Part shown: piece by piece, positions 1 through 7,173 of the stretch
Layout of the letters: each line of letters starts with the position of its first letter
Numbering within the stretch: the stretch's first letter is position 1
Assembly (NCBI GenBank): GCA_041558415.1
Contig: JBFFEY010000051.1
Location: forward strand, 1 to 21,794
Source: SG8-39 sp041558415
Lineage (GTDB): Bacteria; Pseudomonadota; Gammaproteobacteria; Burkholderiales; SG8-39
Length of the DNA: 21,794 nt
Reading direction: 5' to 3'
Position numbers and translations under genes: made by a program
Notes under the pieces: generated by a model
Told to the model about the DNA's origin: nothing
The model's input: only the letters and a program-made list of their open reading frames with translations
Databases searched by the model: none

Positions 1-74
1 ACATACGAAAACACGAGATCGATTTCCGATTGCGAACCGCGCCGGTCTGCTAGGGGCGGCCGTCGCCTCCCGAC

Positions 75-653
75 TTATCGCGCAATCCCGATCGGCGGCG
101 GCGCGAGCTTGACGATGCGGTCGAGCACCTGCTCGTACTCCTTCTCGCTCTCGACGCCGGTGAGCGGGTCGCGGTTCTCGGCCCAGGCGCGATTGATGTC
201 GGCCCAGTCCTGCGCGTTCAGCACGCGGCGCGCGATCGGCATGACGCCGTCCTCTTCCTTGCGCATGTGCTGGCGGTAGCCTGCGACGAATTCCTCGACC
301 GCCTTGGCGAAGCGCTCGAATTCCCTGTCGCCGCCCTCTTCGTAGCGCAGCAGGTCCTGCTCCAGCTCGCGGATCGAGTGCGCACCGCTGTCGTGTTCCT
401 GGCGCAGTTCGTCGAGGATGGCGTCGGCTTCCGAGGTCTTGCGCCGCACCGCGGCGAACAGGAAGTCCTCCTCCTTCGGGTGGTGCATGCGCTCGGGAAA
501 GACATCGAGGTAGTAGAGGATGGCGCGGAACACCGCCGGGTTGATCTTGGTGCCGTGGTCGCGCTGGTCGCGCACGAGGTATTCCATGGCATGCAGCACG
601 ACCGCGATCGAGCGGTGCTCGTTCCACAGCGCGTCGAGTAGGGTGGGATTCAT
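75..653 (-). CDS. Hemerythrin HHE-domain protein
   Basis: This 192-residue cytoplasmic protein has the helical hemerythrin (HHE) pattern, which binds a di-iron centre and in the family senses or carries O2 or NO or takes part in iron and stress handling. Candidate iron ligands are H13 (NEHRSI), H57 or H58 with E61/E62 (MHHPKEED), H87 (QEHDSG) and H129 with E133/E134 (QHMRKEED). The two H-x3-E type motifs are spaced as in the family, and the length is normal for a free-standing domain. The start ATG at 653 is preceded on the minus strand by GAGAGG, a good ribosome site. It is transcribed away from the Gfo/Idh/MocA gene, so it is probably monocistronic. The family call is firm; the physiological role is not visible. 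Confidence 0.9.
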   Translation of the reverse strand: MNPTLLDALWNEHRSIAVVLHAMEYLVRDQRDHGTKINPAVFRAILYYLDVFPERMHHPKEEDFLFAAVRRKTSEADAILDELRQEHDSGAHSIRELEQDLLRYEEGGDREFERFAKAVEEFVAGYRQHMRKEEDGVMPIARRVLNAQDWADINRAWAENRDPLTGVESEKEYEQVLDRIVKLAPPPIGIAR

Positions 654-741
654 TTGACGCCTCTCGGTTCAGGCCCAATGATGCCCCCCGCGGCGCGAAT
701 CCGTAAAGTGCGGCAGGGTAAATAGTGAAAGGAGTGCTGGC

Positions 742-1749
742 ATGCTGAACGTGGCGGTGGTCGGACTCGGCTGGTGGGGCAGGATCATCGTCGGGCTGCT
801 GCGCGGCCACGCCGCCCTGCGCGTGGTGGCCGCGGTCGACCCGGACACGGACGCCTGCGCCGCGTTCGCGCGCGAGCAGGGCATCGCCCTGCGGCCGCGC
901 CTCGAGGACGCGTTGGCCGATCCGGCCGTGGCGGCGGTGGTGCTGTGCACGCCGCACTCGCTGCACCGCGCGCAGATCGTCGCCGCGGCGGGCGCCGGCA
1001 AGCACGTGTTCTGCGAAAAGCCGCTCGCGCTGTCGCGCGCCGACGTGCTCGAGGCGGTCGCGGCCTGCAACGCCCACCGCGTCGCGCTCGCGGTGGGCCA
1101 CGAGCGCCGCTTCGAGCCGCCGATCCGCGAGCTCATGCGCATGCTGCAGGCCGGCGAGATCGGCACGCCGCTGCAGGTCGAGGCCAACTTCAGCCAGGAC
1201 AAGTTCCTCGGCATCGACCCGCAGAACTGGCGCCTGTCGCCCGGCGAGGCGCCGGCCGGCCCGCTCACCGCGACCGGCATCCACCTGCTCGACCTGTCGA
1301 TCGGCGTGTTCGGCGAGGCCGAGCAGGCCTACGCCAGCGTGCGCCAGCTCGGCAGTCCGCTGGTGAACGGCGACACGCTCGCGGTGCTGCTCGGCTTCCG
1401 CCGCGGCGGCCACGCGCTGATCAGCGCGATGCTCGCCACGCCCTTCGTCGGGCGCTTCGCGCTGTACGGCAGCCACGGCTGGATCGAGGTGCGCGACAAG
1501 AACCATCCCGAGGCGCCCGAAGGCTGGGAGTTCATCGTCTGCCGCCGCGGCGGCCGGCCCGAGCAGCGCGCGTTTCCGCCCGCGGCCGCGGTGCTCGCCA
1601 ACCTCGAGGCCTTCGCCGAGGCGGCTTGCGGCGGCGCGCCCTACCCGGTGCCGCAGCAACAGATGATCGCCAACATCTGCGCGCTCGAAGCGGTGGTGCG
1701 CTCGACGCGCAGCGGCAAGGTGGAAGCGGTGGCGCCGGCGCAGGGCTAG
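742..1749 (+). CDS. Gfo/Idh/MocA family oxidoreductase
   Basis: This 335-residue NAD(P)-dependent dehydrogenase belongs to the glucose-fructose oxidoreductase/inositol dehydrogenase family, which oxidises or reduces sugars, inositols and related polyols. The N-terminal Rossmann fold carries GLGWWG (residues 8-13). The family EKP motif follows (E92-K93-P94 in FCEKPLAL), and the C-terminal domain has the GIHLLD catalytic segment (H181, D184). AAAGGAG at 727-733 is a strong ribosome site for the ATG at 742. Its stop overlaps the stop of the convergent dehydrogenase by 4 bases within a CTAG. The substrate cannot be read from the sequence. Pairing with another dehydrogenase and a nearby aldolase hints at sugar-acid or hydroxy-acid catabolism, but the genes are not in one operon. 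Confidence 0.92.
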   Translation: MLNVAVVGLGWWGRIIVGLLRGHAALRVVAAVDPDTDACAAFAREQGIALRPRLEDALADPAVAAVVLCTPHSLHRAQIVAAAGAGKHVFCEKPLALSRADVLEAVAACNAHRVALAVGHERRFEPPIRELMRMLQAGEIGTPLQVEANFSQDKFLGIDPQNWRLSPGEAPAGPLTATGIHLLDLSIGVFGEAEQAYASVRQLGSPLVNGDTLAVLLGFRRGGHALISAMLATPFVGRFALYGSHGWIEVRDKNHPEAPEGWEFIVCRRGGRPEQRAFPPAAAVLANLEAFAEAACGGAPYPVPQQQMIANICALEAVVRSTRSGKVEAVAPAQG

Positions 1750-2681
1750 CGCCGCGCGCGGCGCCTCGTCGTCTTGCGCCGAGGGCGTTGCTTGCGCGGC
1801 CCGAGGCCGGCCATTTCGCCGAGCACGGCGCACACCGCGGCGGTGTCCTCGCGCGCGCGGCCGGCGGCCATCGCCGCGGCGTACAGCGGCGCGCTCGCCG
1901 CGAACAGCGGCGTCGGGCAATCGAGCGCGGCGGCGAACTCGGCGATGATCTTCATGTCCTTCTGCCAGACCTCGACCTTCATGGTCGCGTCCGAGTAGTC
2001 CCCGGCCACCATCATCGGCCCGCGCACGCTGAACATGCGCGAGCCGCCGGCACCGTCGCCGACCACGCGGAGCACCTGCGCCGCATCCAGCCCCGCCTTG
2101 CGCGCGAGGGTGAACGCTTCGGCCGCCGAGACGTTGTGTATCGCCACCAGCAGGTTGGCGACGAACTTCATCTTCGAGCCGTTGCCGAAGGCACCGAGAT
2201 CGTGCTGTGCGCGCGCGAAGCCGTCGAACACCGCGCGGCAGCGCCGCTGCGCGGCGCGCGGTCCGCTGGCGAACACCACCAGATCCTTCGTACGCGCCTG
2301 CGCGCCGGTGCCCGAGAGCGGGCAGTCGAGCAGGATCACGCCGGCGCGCGCGAGCACGCGCTGCGCTGCCTGCTTGTCGGCGAGCGGCAGCGTGCTGGTC
2401 TCGACCACGACCTGCCCGCGGCGGCGCAGGCCGGCGATCGCCTCGGCGACCTCCATCAGCGCCGCCGCAGAGGGCAGCGAGGTGACGATGATCGGCGCGC
2501 GCCGCGCGACCTCGGCCACCGAGCGCGCGGCGTGGCCGCCCGCGCGCCGCAGCCGCGCGCGCAGCGCGGGAACGATGTCGTAACCGGAAACCGCGAAGCC
2601 TGCGCGCAGCAGGTTCGCGCTCATCGCCGAGCCCATGATCCCCAGGCCCAGCAGGCCCACCGTGCCGGCCGCCGGTTTCAC
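1746..2681 (-). CDS. NAD(P)-dependent beta-hydroxyacid dehydrogenase (3-hydroxyisobutyrate dehydrogenase family)
   Basis: This 311-residue enzyme belongs to the 3-hydroxyisobutyrate / tartronate-semialdehyde reductase family, which interconverts beta-hydroxyacids and semialdehydes. It shows GLGIMG at residues 12-17 for nucleotide binding, a substrate motif DCPLSGTGAQA near 119-129 (the family usually has D-x-PVSGG), and the catalytic G-x-G-x3-K-x3-N with G166, G168, K172 and N176. The start is GTG at 2681, preceded by an AAAAAAGG stretch on the minus strand; the next ATG lies inside the Rossmann motif. The C-terminus is an Arg/Lys-rich tail of about 18 residues, unusual for the family. The exact substrate is unknown, and GxGAQA in place of SGG is compatible with a less common subfamily. 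Confidence 0.9.
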   Translation of the reverse strand: MKPAAGTVGLLGLGIMGSAMSANLLRAGFAVSGYDIVPALRARLRRAGGHAARSVAEVARRAPIIVTSLPSAAALMEVAEAIAGLRRRGQVVVETSTLPLADKQAAQRVLARAGVILLDCPLSGTGAQARTKDLVVFASGPRAAQRRCRAVFDGFARAQHDLGAFGNGSKMKFVANLLVAIHNVSAAEAFTLARKAGLDAAQVLRVVGDGAGGSRMFSVRGPMMVAGDYSDATMKVEVWQKDMKIIAEFAAALDCPTPLFAASAPLYAAAMAAGRAREDTAAVCAVLGEMAGLGPRKQRPRRKTTRRRARR

Positions 2682-2718
2682 GCCTTTTTTCCCGGCGACC
2701 GCTGCGGCATGCGCTGCG

Positions 2719-3231
2719 CTAGATCGAGCCCAGGTCGCTGATCGCGTCGACCACCATGCTCGAGCCGACCGCGATCAGCAGGATGTCGGAGGCGACGCGC
2801 ACGTACTTGTGGTCGAGCGGCGGGGCCGGCAGCCGGATCGTCAGCTCCCGCGGCACCGGGTACCACACGACGTCGCGCGGCAGCGGCTGGCCGTAGCGCC
2901 ACTTCTTGGCCTGGCCCGGCGGCAGGCAGCCGTTGTTCTTCTTCGCCAGCCCCGGCGGGCAGCCCTTGCCCTTGCGGAACTCGTCGCCGTAGTAGCGGCG
3001 CACGACGTCGCGGTCGTGATCGCCGAAGTACTTGCCGTGCTTGGCCTGCCACTCGACGCGATCGTCGTTGTCGTGCTTCGCCTTCTTGTCGCTCTTCGCC
3101 TTGTGCGACTTGCCGTTGCCGTTGCCGGCCCAGTCCGGCTTGCCGGCGAAAGCCGGCGCCGACCCCAGACCGAGCGCCGCCGCGGTGGCCAGCGCAACGA
3201 GGATTTCCGGCTTGAATACCTTGTGCAGCAT
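2719..3231 (-). CDS. Exported RcnB/CigR-like protein
   Basis: This 170-residue protein starts with a signal peptide (K4 and K7, hydrophobic residues about 10-25, AFA before a likely cut near residue 29/30), so it is probably periplasmic. A Lys/Asp/His-rich linker follows (about 35-75), then the repeat-like CPPGLAKK and CLPPGQAKKW motifs, then a C-terminal hydrophobic segment (DILLIAVGSSMVVDAI) typical of RcnB/CigR-family proteins. RcnB in enterobacteria affects nickel/cobalt efflux and CigR is an anti-virulence factor; neither role can be assumed here, as no RcnA efflux gene is adjacent. AGGAGA precedes the ATG at 3231. A 14-bp palindrome lies in the upstream region. Confidence 0.8.
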   Translation of the reverse strand: MLHKVFKPEILVALATAAALGLGSAPAFAGKPDWAGNGNGKSHKAKSDKKAKHDNDDRVEWQAKHGKYFGDHDRDVVRRYYGDEFRKGKGCPPGLAKKNNGCLPPGQAKKWRYGQPLPRDVVWYPVPRELTIRLPAPPLDHKYVRVASDILLIAVGSSMVVDAISDLGSI

Positions 3232-3247
3232 GTTCGGTCTCCTATCC

Positions 3248-3261
3248 GACGCCCGGGCGTC
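3248..3261. promoter_or_regulatory. 14-bp perfect palindrome upstream of the RcnB-like gene
   Basis: GACGCCCGGGCGTC is a perfect palindrome 17 bases upstream of the RcnB-like start codon, flanked by CCTAT on one side and ATAGG on the other. It could be an operator or a 5' UTR hairpin. In a GC-rich genome a short GC palindrome may also be chance, so confidence is low. Confidence 0.3.
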
Positions 3262-3314
3262 CTATGACAATAGGCCTACTGTGCGCCGTCGTGCCGCCAC
3301 GTCAGTAGCGAAAA

Positions 3315-3353
3315 TTCCGCATTCGCGTCCCGCGCGTCCGCTGCAATGCGGAA
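3315..3353 (-). terminator. Hairpin downstream of the VOC gene, candidate terminator
   Basis: TTCCGCATT at 3315-3323 and AATGCGGAA at 3345-3353 form a 9-bp perfect stem with a 21-base loop. In the minus direction it begins 6 bases after the VOC stop codon and is followed by TTTT; on the plus strand it is followed by CTTTTT. The A/T tracts on both sides make it look like a bidirectional Rho-independent terminator, though the loop is long. Confidence 0.55.
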
Positions 3354-3358
3354 CTTTT

Positions 3359-3817
3359 TCACGTTGCCAGGTCGGCGGCGCTCACTTCGGCGCGCCGCCC
3401 GGCGGCTTCCGCCGCGGCGAAGTTCAGCTCGACCTTGACGCCGTTCGGGTCGAACAGGAACAGCTGGTAGAGCGCCTGGTCGTCGACCTGGCGCTCGTTG
3501 AACTCGACGCCGGCCGCCTTCAGGCGCGCGATCGTCTCGTCGAGCCCGGTGCAGCGGAACGCGACGTGGTCGATCACGCCGCTGCCGCGCAGCGCCTGCG
3601 ACTGCTGGCCGAGGTAGCGCTGGCGCGCTTCCGACACCGCGGCGCCGCCCTCGCAGACGTGGATCACGTCCTGCTCGCCGAGGTAGAGCCACTTCACCGG
3701 GAAGCGGAAATCGGGCGACGGTCCGATGCGAAAGCCGAGCACGCGCACGTACCAGTCGCAGGTGCGCTCGATGTCGTCGGTCTGGATGAGGAAATGCTCG
3801 AGGTGGCTGATCGGCAT
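3359..3817 (-). CDS. VOC family (glyoxalase/dioxygenase-fold) protein
   Basis: This 152-residue protein of the vicinal oxygen chelate fold has two beta-alpha-beta modules. The N-terminal HLEHFLIQTDDIERTCDWYVRVLGF pattern (shown here only as a landmark: H8 is the likely first metal ligand), H84 in VIDHVAFRC and E130 in DPNGVKVELNF are the usual metal-binding positions. The family includes glyoxalase I, extradiol dioxygenases and fosfomycin-type thiol transferases; this member is close to the generic glyoxalase/bleomycin-resistance type and its reaction cannot be named. The frame stays open far upstream, but the ATG at 3817 fits the domain start and has GGGGAGAG upstream on the minus strand. 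It is divergent from the HpcH/HpaI aldolase. Confidence 0.88.
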   Translation of the reverse strand: MPISHLEHFLIQTDDIERTCDWYVRVLGFRIGPSPDFRFPVKWLYLGEQDVIHVCEGGAAVSEARQRYLGQQSQALRGSGVIDHVAFRCTGLDETIARLKAAGVEFNERQVDDQALYQLFLFDPNGVKVELNFAAAEAAGRRAEVSAADLAT

Positions 3818-3850
3818 GACGGCTCTCCCCGCGGCGGCGTCTCCGCCACG

Positions 3851-3891
3851 ATGATACGCGAGGACCGCGGCGCCGTCGGCTCGGGTATGCT
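3851..3891. promoter_or_regulatory. Candidate divergent -10 elements between the VOC and aldolase genes
   Basis: TATCAT read on the minus strand (3856 to 3851) and TATGCT on the plus strand (3886-3891) sit at reasonable distances from the VOC start (3817) and the aldolase start (3935). No convincing -35 elements are visible, so this is a weak call based on hexamer similarity and position only. Confidence 0.3.
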
Positions 3892-3934
3892 CGCGCCTTC
3901 GCCTGCCGCAGGCCGCGCACCCGGGGAGCCCGTC

Positions 3935-4720
3935 ATGAGCGTCGTCGTCAACCACGCCAAGCGTCAGCTGCGCGAGGGCAGGCTCGCCGTCGGCCTCGGC
4001 CTGCGCCAGGCGCGCACCGTCGACATCGCGCAGATCCTCAAGACCGCCGGCTTCGACTGGATGTTCATCGACTGCGAGCACAGCTCGATGGACCTCGACA
4101 CCGCGGCGCAGATCTCGGCCGCCTCGCTCGCCGTCGGCATCACGCCGGTGGTGCGCGTGCCCGGCTACGAGCATCACCACGCCACGCGCGTGCTCGACAA
4201 CGGCGCGCAGGGCGTGGTGGTGCCGCACGTCGACAGCGCCGAGATGGCGAAGCGCGTCGCGGACCACTGCCGCTTTCCGCCGCTCGGCCACCGCTCGATG
4301 GGCGGCGGGCTGCAGCAGCTCGGCTTCGCGCCGATGCCGGTGGGCGAAGCCGCGCGCGTGGTGAACGAGGAGACGCTGGTGGTGGTGATGATCGAATCGC
4401 CGCAGGGCGTGGCCAACGCCGAGGCCATCGCGGCGACGCCGGGCATCGACGCCCTGCTCATCGGCACCAACGACCTGTGCATGGAGCTGGGCATCCCGGG
4501 AAAATTCGACGACCCGAAGGTTAGCGACGCCTACGGCAAGGTCATCGCCGCCTGCAAGAAGCACGGCAAGTACGCCGGCATGGGCGGGCTCTACAGCGCC
4601 GAGTACTTCGAGCGCTACGTCGGCATGGGCGTGCAGCTCGTCCTCTCCGGCTCGGACTTCTCCATGCTGATGAAGGCCGCCAGCGCGCAGGCGAGCCTGG
4701 TGCGCAGCTTCGGCAAGTAG
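3935..4720 (+). CDS. HpcH/HpaI family class II aldolase
   Basis: This 261-residue TIM-barrel enzyme belongs to the HpcH/HpaI family of metal-dependent aldolases, which cleave 4-hydroxy-2-oxo acids to pyruvate and an aldehyde. Conserved residues are present at expected spacing: H49 (IDCEHSSMD), R74 (VVRVPG), metal ligands E154 (MIESPQG) and D180 (GTNDLC, where the family usually has GPxDL). Length is typical. The reading frame is open upstream to 3032, but the ATG at 3935 is where family homology begins, and CGGGGAG lies just ahead. Ser-Met-Gly-Gly-Gly in place of the more common RG-x-R segment near residues 120-125 could alter substrate choice. The gene ends three bases before the long inverted repeat. 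Confidence 0.9.
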   Translation: MSVVVNHAKRQLREGRLAVGLGLRQARTVDIAQILKTAGFDWMFIDCEHSSMDLDTAAQISAASLAVGITPVVRVPGYEHHHATRVLDNGAQGVVVPHVDSAEMAKRVADHCRFPPLGHRSMGGGLQQLGFAPMPVGEAARVVNEETLVVVMIESPQGVANAEAIAATPGIDALLIGTNDLCMELGIPGKFDDPKVSDAYGKVIAACKKHGKYAGMGGLYSAEYFERYVGMGVQLVLSGSDFSMLMKAASAQASLVRSFGK

Positions 4721-4722
4721 TT

Positions 4723-4799
4723 TGGGGTCAGACCCCTGTGGATAAGTCCCTCGACCGCGCGGGCCTGGCACCGGACTTATCCACAGGGGTCTGACCCCA
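4723..4799. repeat. 27-bp perfect inverted repeat with GGGGTCAGACCCC ends and a DnaA box in each arm
   Basis: The arms 4723-4749 and 4773-4799 are exact reverse complements with a 23-base spacer. The outer 13 bases of each arm form the near-palindrome GGGGTCAGACCCC. The inner part carries TGTGGATAA at 4737-4745 and TTATCCACA at 4777-4785, both exact matches to the Escherichia coli consensus DnaA box, in opposite orientation. The element fills the whole gap between the aldolase stop and the DUF2798 stop, so it could also act as a bidirectional terminator for these convergent genes. The GGGGTCAGACCCC core resembles REP-like intergenic repeats I associate with betaproteobacteria (from memory, not searched). 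Confidence 0.85.
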
Positions 4800-5024
4800 T
4801 CAGCGCAGTACCGCTTCGGTCATTCGCCGCGCCAGCGGCGCGACCAAGATCGCCGCGGGGAACGCGATCAACCAAGCGGCGCCCCAGGCTTTCATCCACA
4901 GCAGGAAGAAGTTCGGCGGAAAGCCGACGTTCACCGCCGTGCCGACGCCGGTGACGATGAACACCATGATGAGCGTGAGGAAGAAGGCGAAGACGACGGG
5001 GAAGAATTTCTTCGGAATCTTCAT
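4800..5024 (-). CDS. DUF2798 family small membrane protein
   Basis: This 74-residue protein has two hydrophobic helices (about residues 8-30 and 42-64) and the DUF2798 pattern: a basic N-terminus KIPKKFFP, then a membrane span, then NFFLLWMKAWGAAWLIAFP. The family is an inner-membrane protein of unknown function. The stop codon begins one base after the inverted repeat. It lies 21 bases downstream of the cupin gene on the same strand, so the two are probably cotranscribed. A weak GAGGCGG precedes the ATG. Confidence 0.85.
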   Translation of the reverse strand: MKIPKKFFPVVFAFFLTLIMVFIVTGVGTAVNVGFPPNFFLLWMKAWGAAWLIAFPAAILVAPLARRMTEAVLR

Positions 5025-5045
5025 CGCCGCCTCATCCCGCGCGGC

Positions 5046-5441
5046 TCACTTCGGCCCGTCGACGATCTGCGTCGCGAAGTTCGCCGGCGAGACGATCTCG
5101 AGCAGCTCGAGGTCGTCCGAGCACTCGATCTCGCGGTGCTTGAGCCGCGGCGGCTGCAGGATGCAGTCGCCCTTGCGGATGGTGCGCACGCCGCGCCCCT
5201 CGTACTCGAAGGTCGCCCAGCCGTTCAGCACATAGACCATCTGGAAGGCGCAGTCGTGCACGTGCCACTGCTGCACCTCGTCCTTCGCCTGCTTGCCGTT
5301 CTTGCGGATCACATGCGCGACGTAGTCGCCGCCCGTGCCCTGCTTGATGCCGAGGTCGCGGTAATCGAAGATCTCGCGCAGCCCCGGCGACCACGCGGCC
5401 TGCGCGGCCTCGTCGTGCACGAAGTTCCATTTCGTTTTCAT
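5046..5441 (-). CDS. Cupin-domain protein
   Basis: This 131-residue single-domain cupin has motif 1 with H60 and H62 (WHVHD), Q67 where the canonical Glu usually stands, and a Gly-containing turn (LNGWATFEYEG). Motif 2 includes GDCILQPP and H102 (KHRE). The three histidines could bind one metal ion; the missing Glu means a three-His or altered site. Cupins of this size act as dioxygenases, isomerases or small-molecule sensors, and the substrate cannot be named. GGAGGA lies 6 bases ahead of the ATG at 5441, an excellent ribosome site. The gene follows the Old Yellow Enzyme on the same strand with a 60-base gap that contains a GGGGTCTGACCCC copy. Confidence 0.88.
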   Translation of the reverse strand: MKTKWNFVHDEAAQAAWSPGLREIFDYRDLGIKQGTGGDYVAHVIRKNGKQAKDEVQQWHVHDCAFQMVYVLNGWATFEYEGRGVRTIRKGDCILQPPRLKHREIECSDDLELLEIVSPANFATQIVDGPK

Positions 5442-5484
5442 GGTGTCCTCCTCAATGAACGATAACGTCAGCCAACGCGAGCTC

Positions 5485-5499
5485 GGGGTCTGACCCCAA
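5485..5499. repeat. Short GGGGTCTGACCCC palindromic repeat, third copy
   Basis: The 15 bases at 5485-5499 are the exact reverse complement of 4722-4736, the outer part of the left arm of the inverted repeat. This copy lacks the DnaA-box portion. It lies 2 bases downstream of the Old Yellow Enzyme stop and upstream of the cupin gene, all on the minus strand. Confidence 0.75.
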
Positions 5500-5501
5500 C
5501 A

Positions 5502-6635
5502 TCATGCCTTCGCCATGGCCTTGGCGCGCCGCGTCAGCCACCAGCCATACTGCTGCGGCCAGGACTCGAACTCGCCGGTCGCGCCGAGCGCGGCCTCGGC
5601 GTGCAGGAACCAGTTCGGGTCGTAGAGCGCCTCGCGGCCGATCGCGATCAGGTCGGCCTCGCCCGCCTGCAGGATGCTTTCCGCCTGCGGGCCGTCGAGA
5701 ATCAGACCGACCGCCATGGTCTTCACGCCCGCTTCGCGCCGCAGCTGCGCCGCGAACGGCACCTGGAAGCCGGGCCCGCGCTTCACGCCGGCGGCCGTCG
5801 CCGGCCCGGAAATCCCGCCCGAGGAGCAGTCGACGACGTCGACGCCGCGCGCCTTCAGCTCGCGCGCAAGCAGCACGCTGTCCTCGATCGTCCAGCCGCC
5901 CTCGACGCCGTCGACCGAGGAGACGCGCACGAACATCGGCCGGTCCTGCGGCCACACCGCGCGCACCGCCTCGGCGACTTCGAGCGTGAAGCGCATGCGG
6001 TTTTCGCGGCTGCCGCCGTATTCGTCGTCGCGCTTGTTAGCGAGCGGCGAGAGGAACTCGTGGCCGAGGTAGCCGTGCGCCGAGTGAAGCTCGATGACCT
6101 CGAAGCCGGCGGCGAGCGCGCGCTTCGCCGCCGCGCGCCAGGAATCCTTCAGCTCGCGAATGTCCTCGCGCGTGAGCGCCTGCGGCATGAGCCAGCCCTC
6201 GTCGAGCGGCAGGCTGGAGGGCGCCACCACCGGCCAGGGCTCGTCGCCGCGCGCGCGGTCGGCGGCGTCGAGCGCCGCGTTGCCGTACCAGGGCCGCTGC
6301 ATGCTGGCCTTGCGTCCGGCGTGCGCGAGCTGGATCGCGGGCACCGCGCCCTGCGATCTTATGAACGCGGCGATGCGCGCGAGGCCCGGCACCTGGTCGT
6401 CCGACCAGATGCCGATGTCGCCGTGCGTGATGCGGCCGATCGCCTCGACCGCGGTCGCTTCGGTGAACACGATGCCCGCCCCGCCCTGCGCGAACTTGCC
6501 CAGGTGCACCAGGTGCCAGTCGTTGACGAAGCCGTCCTTCGCCGAGTACTGGCACATCGGCGAGAGCACGCAGCGGTTGCGCGCGCGAACGCCGCGCAGC
6601 TCGATGGGCTGGAACAGAAGCGGTTTGGACGTCAT
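5502..6635 (-). CDS. NADH:flavin oxidoreductase, Old Yellow Enzyme family (YqjM-like)
   Basis: This 377-residue FMN-dependent ene-reductase reduces activated C=C bonds of enals, enones and similar compounds using NAD(P)H. It is of the YqjM/thermophilic-like class: C28 and Y30 in LSPMCQYSA correspond to the flavin-contacting Cys and Tyr of YqjM, a Gln is present in IQLAHAGRK, and H184 and H187 (ELHSAHGYL) form the substrate-anion-binding pair. Phosphate-binding segments lie in the C-terminal third (AVGLIL, AIGREALYDPNW). I prefer the ATG at 6635 because the longer frame starts with TTG at 6644 and adds only three residues. It is probably first in a minus-strand unit with the cupin and DUF2798 genes. 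The physiological substrate is unknown. Confidence 0.93.
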   Translation of the reverse strand: MTSKPLLFQPIELRGVRARNRCVLSPMCQYSAKDGFVNDWHLVHLGKFAQGGAGIVFTEATAVEAIGRITHGDIGIWSDDQVPGLARIAAFIRSQGAVPAIQLAHAGRKASMQRPWYGNAALDAADRARGDEPWPVVAPSSLPLDEGWLMPQALTREDIRELKDSWRAAAKRALAAGFEVIELHSAHGYLGHEFLSPLANKRDDEYGGSRENRMRFTLEVAEAVRAVWPQDRPMFVRVSSVDGVEGGWTIEDSVLLARELKARGVDVVDCSSGGISGPATAAGVKRGPGFQVPFAAQLRREAGVKTMAVGLILDGPQAESILQAGEADLIAIGREALYDPNWFLHAEAALGATGEFESWPQQYGWWLTRRAKAMAKA

Positions 6636-6677
6636 GGCCTGCAATCCCGTGATGGATGAAAACCTGCGGCGCGGATT

Positions 6678-7085
6678 CTAGCCGCGCGGCTTTTTCTTGA
6701 GGAGGTCGGCGAGCGCCTCGAGCGGCCGGTGGGTGGCGCCCTGCGGCGCCGCCGCTGCGCCGCCGCCCGTCGCCGCGTCGACTTCGCGCGCATGCTCGTT
6801 CTCGTGGCAGTAGATGCAGAGCAGCTCCCAGTTCGCGCCGTCGGGCGGATTGTTGTCGTGGTTGCCGTCGCGGTGGTGCACCGTCAGCTCGCGCAGCCGC
6901 GCGCGATCGAAGCTGCGTGCGCAGCGGCCGCAGACCCAGGGCAGGATCTTCAGCGCGCGCTCGCGGTAGCCCTGCTCGCGCGCGGCGCGGGCGCGGTTCG
7001 CTTCGGCGACCAGGCGCTCGAGCCTGTCGGGATCAGGCGTCTTTTTCGCGCGCGGCGGCGTGCCGCCGCGTGAACTTTTTGTCAT
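6678..7085 (-). CDS. YajD-type HNH endonuclease-domain protein
   Basis: This is a 135-residue protein from the ATG at 7085. Its centre has a zinc-supported HNH fold: a CGRC pair, the VHHRDGNHDNN motif that supplies catalytic His and Asn, then NWELLCIYCHENEH with the second CxxC pair and final His. This layout matches the YajD family, whose biological role is poorly defined. The N-terminus is basic (KSSRGGTPPRAKK) and could contact DNA. An Ala/Gly-rich stretch follows the domain, and the tail is Lys-rich. The frame could extend 14 residues upstream, but MTKSSRG is the more usual type of start. It is divergent from the small cysteine protein at 7174. Confidence 0.85.
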   Translation of the reverse strand: MTKSSRGGTPPRAKKTPDPDRLERLVAEANRARAAREQGYRERALKILPWVCGRCARSFDRARLRELTVHHRDGNHDNNPPDGANWELLCIYCHENEHAREVDAATGGGAAAAPQGATHRPLEALADLLKKKPRG

Positions 7086-7173
7086 CTTGTCCCAATGGTG
7101 CACCAATGCCCTTCCTCGCGGTAGCAACGCCGTTACACTCCAGCCCGATCACGCAGAACAACGGCGGGTGAGC

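Noticed and set aside
774..2741. A 655-codon plus-strand frame overlapping two dehydrogenase genes
   Set aside because: Low-complexity Arg/Ala-rich translation with no domain; both overlapped genes have complete catalytic motifs.
3359..4771. A 470-codon minus-strand frame covering the VOC gene and the antisense of the aldolase
   Set aside because: Only the last 152 codons match a protein family; the rest is antisense to a conserved aldolase and His/Arg-rich, typical of GC-rich shadows.
4723..4799. Replication origin because of the DnaA boxes
   Set aside because: Only two boxes, both within one inverted repeat, no AT-rich unwinding region and no dnaA, dnaN or parAB genes nearby.
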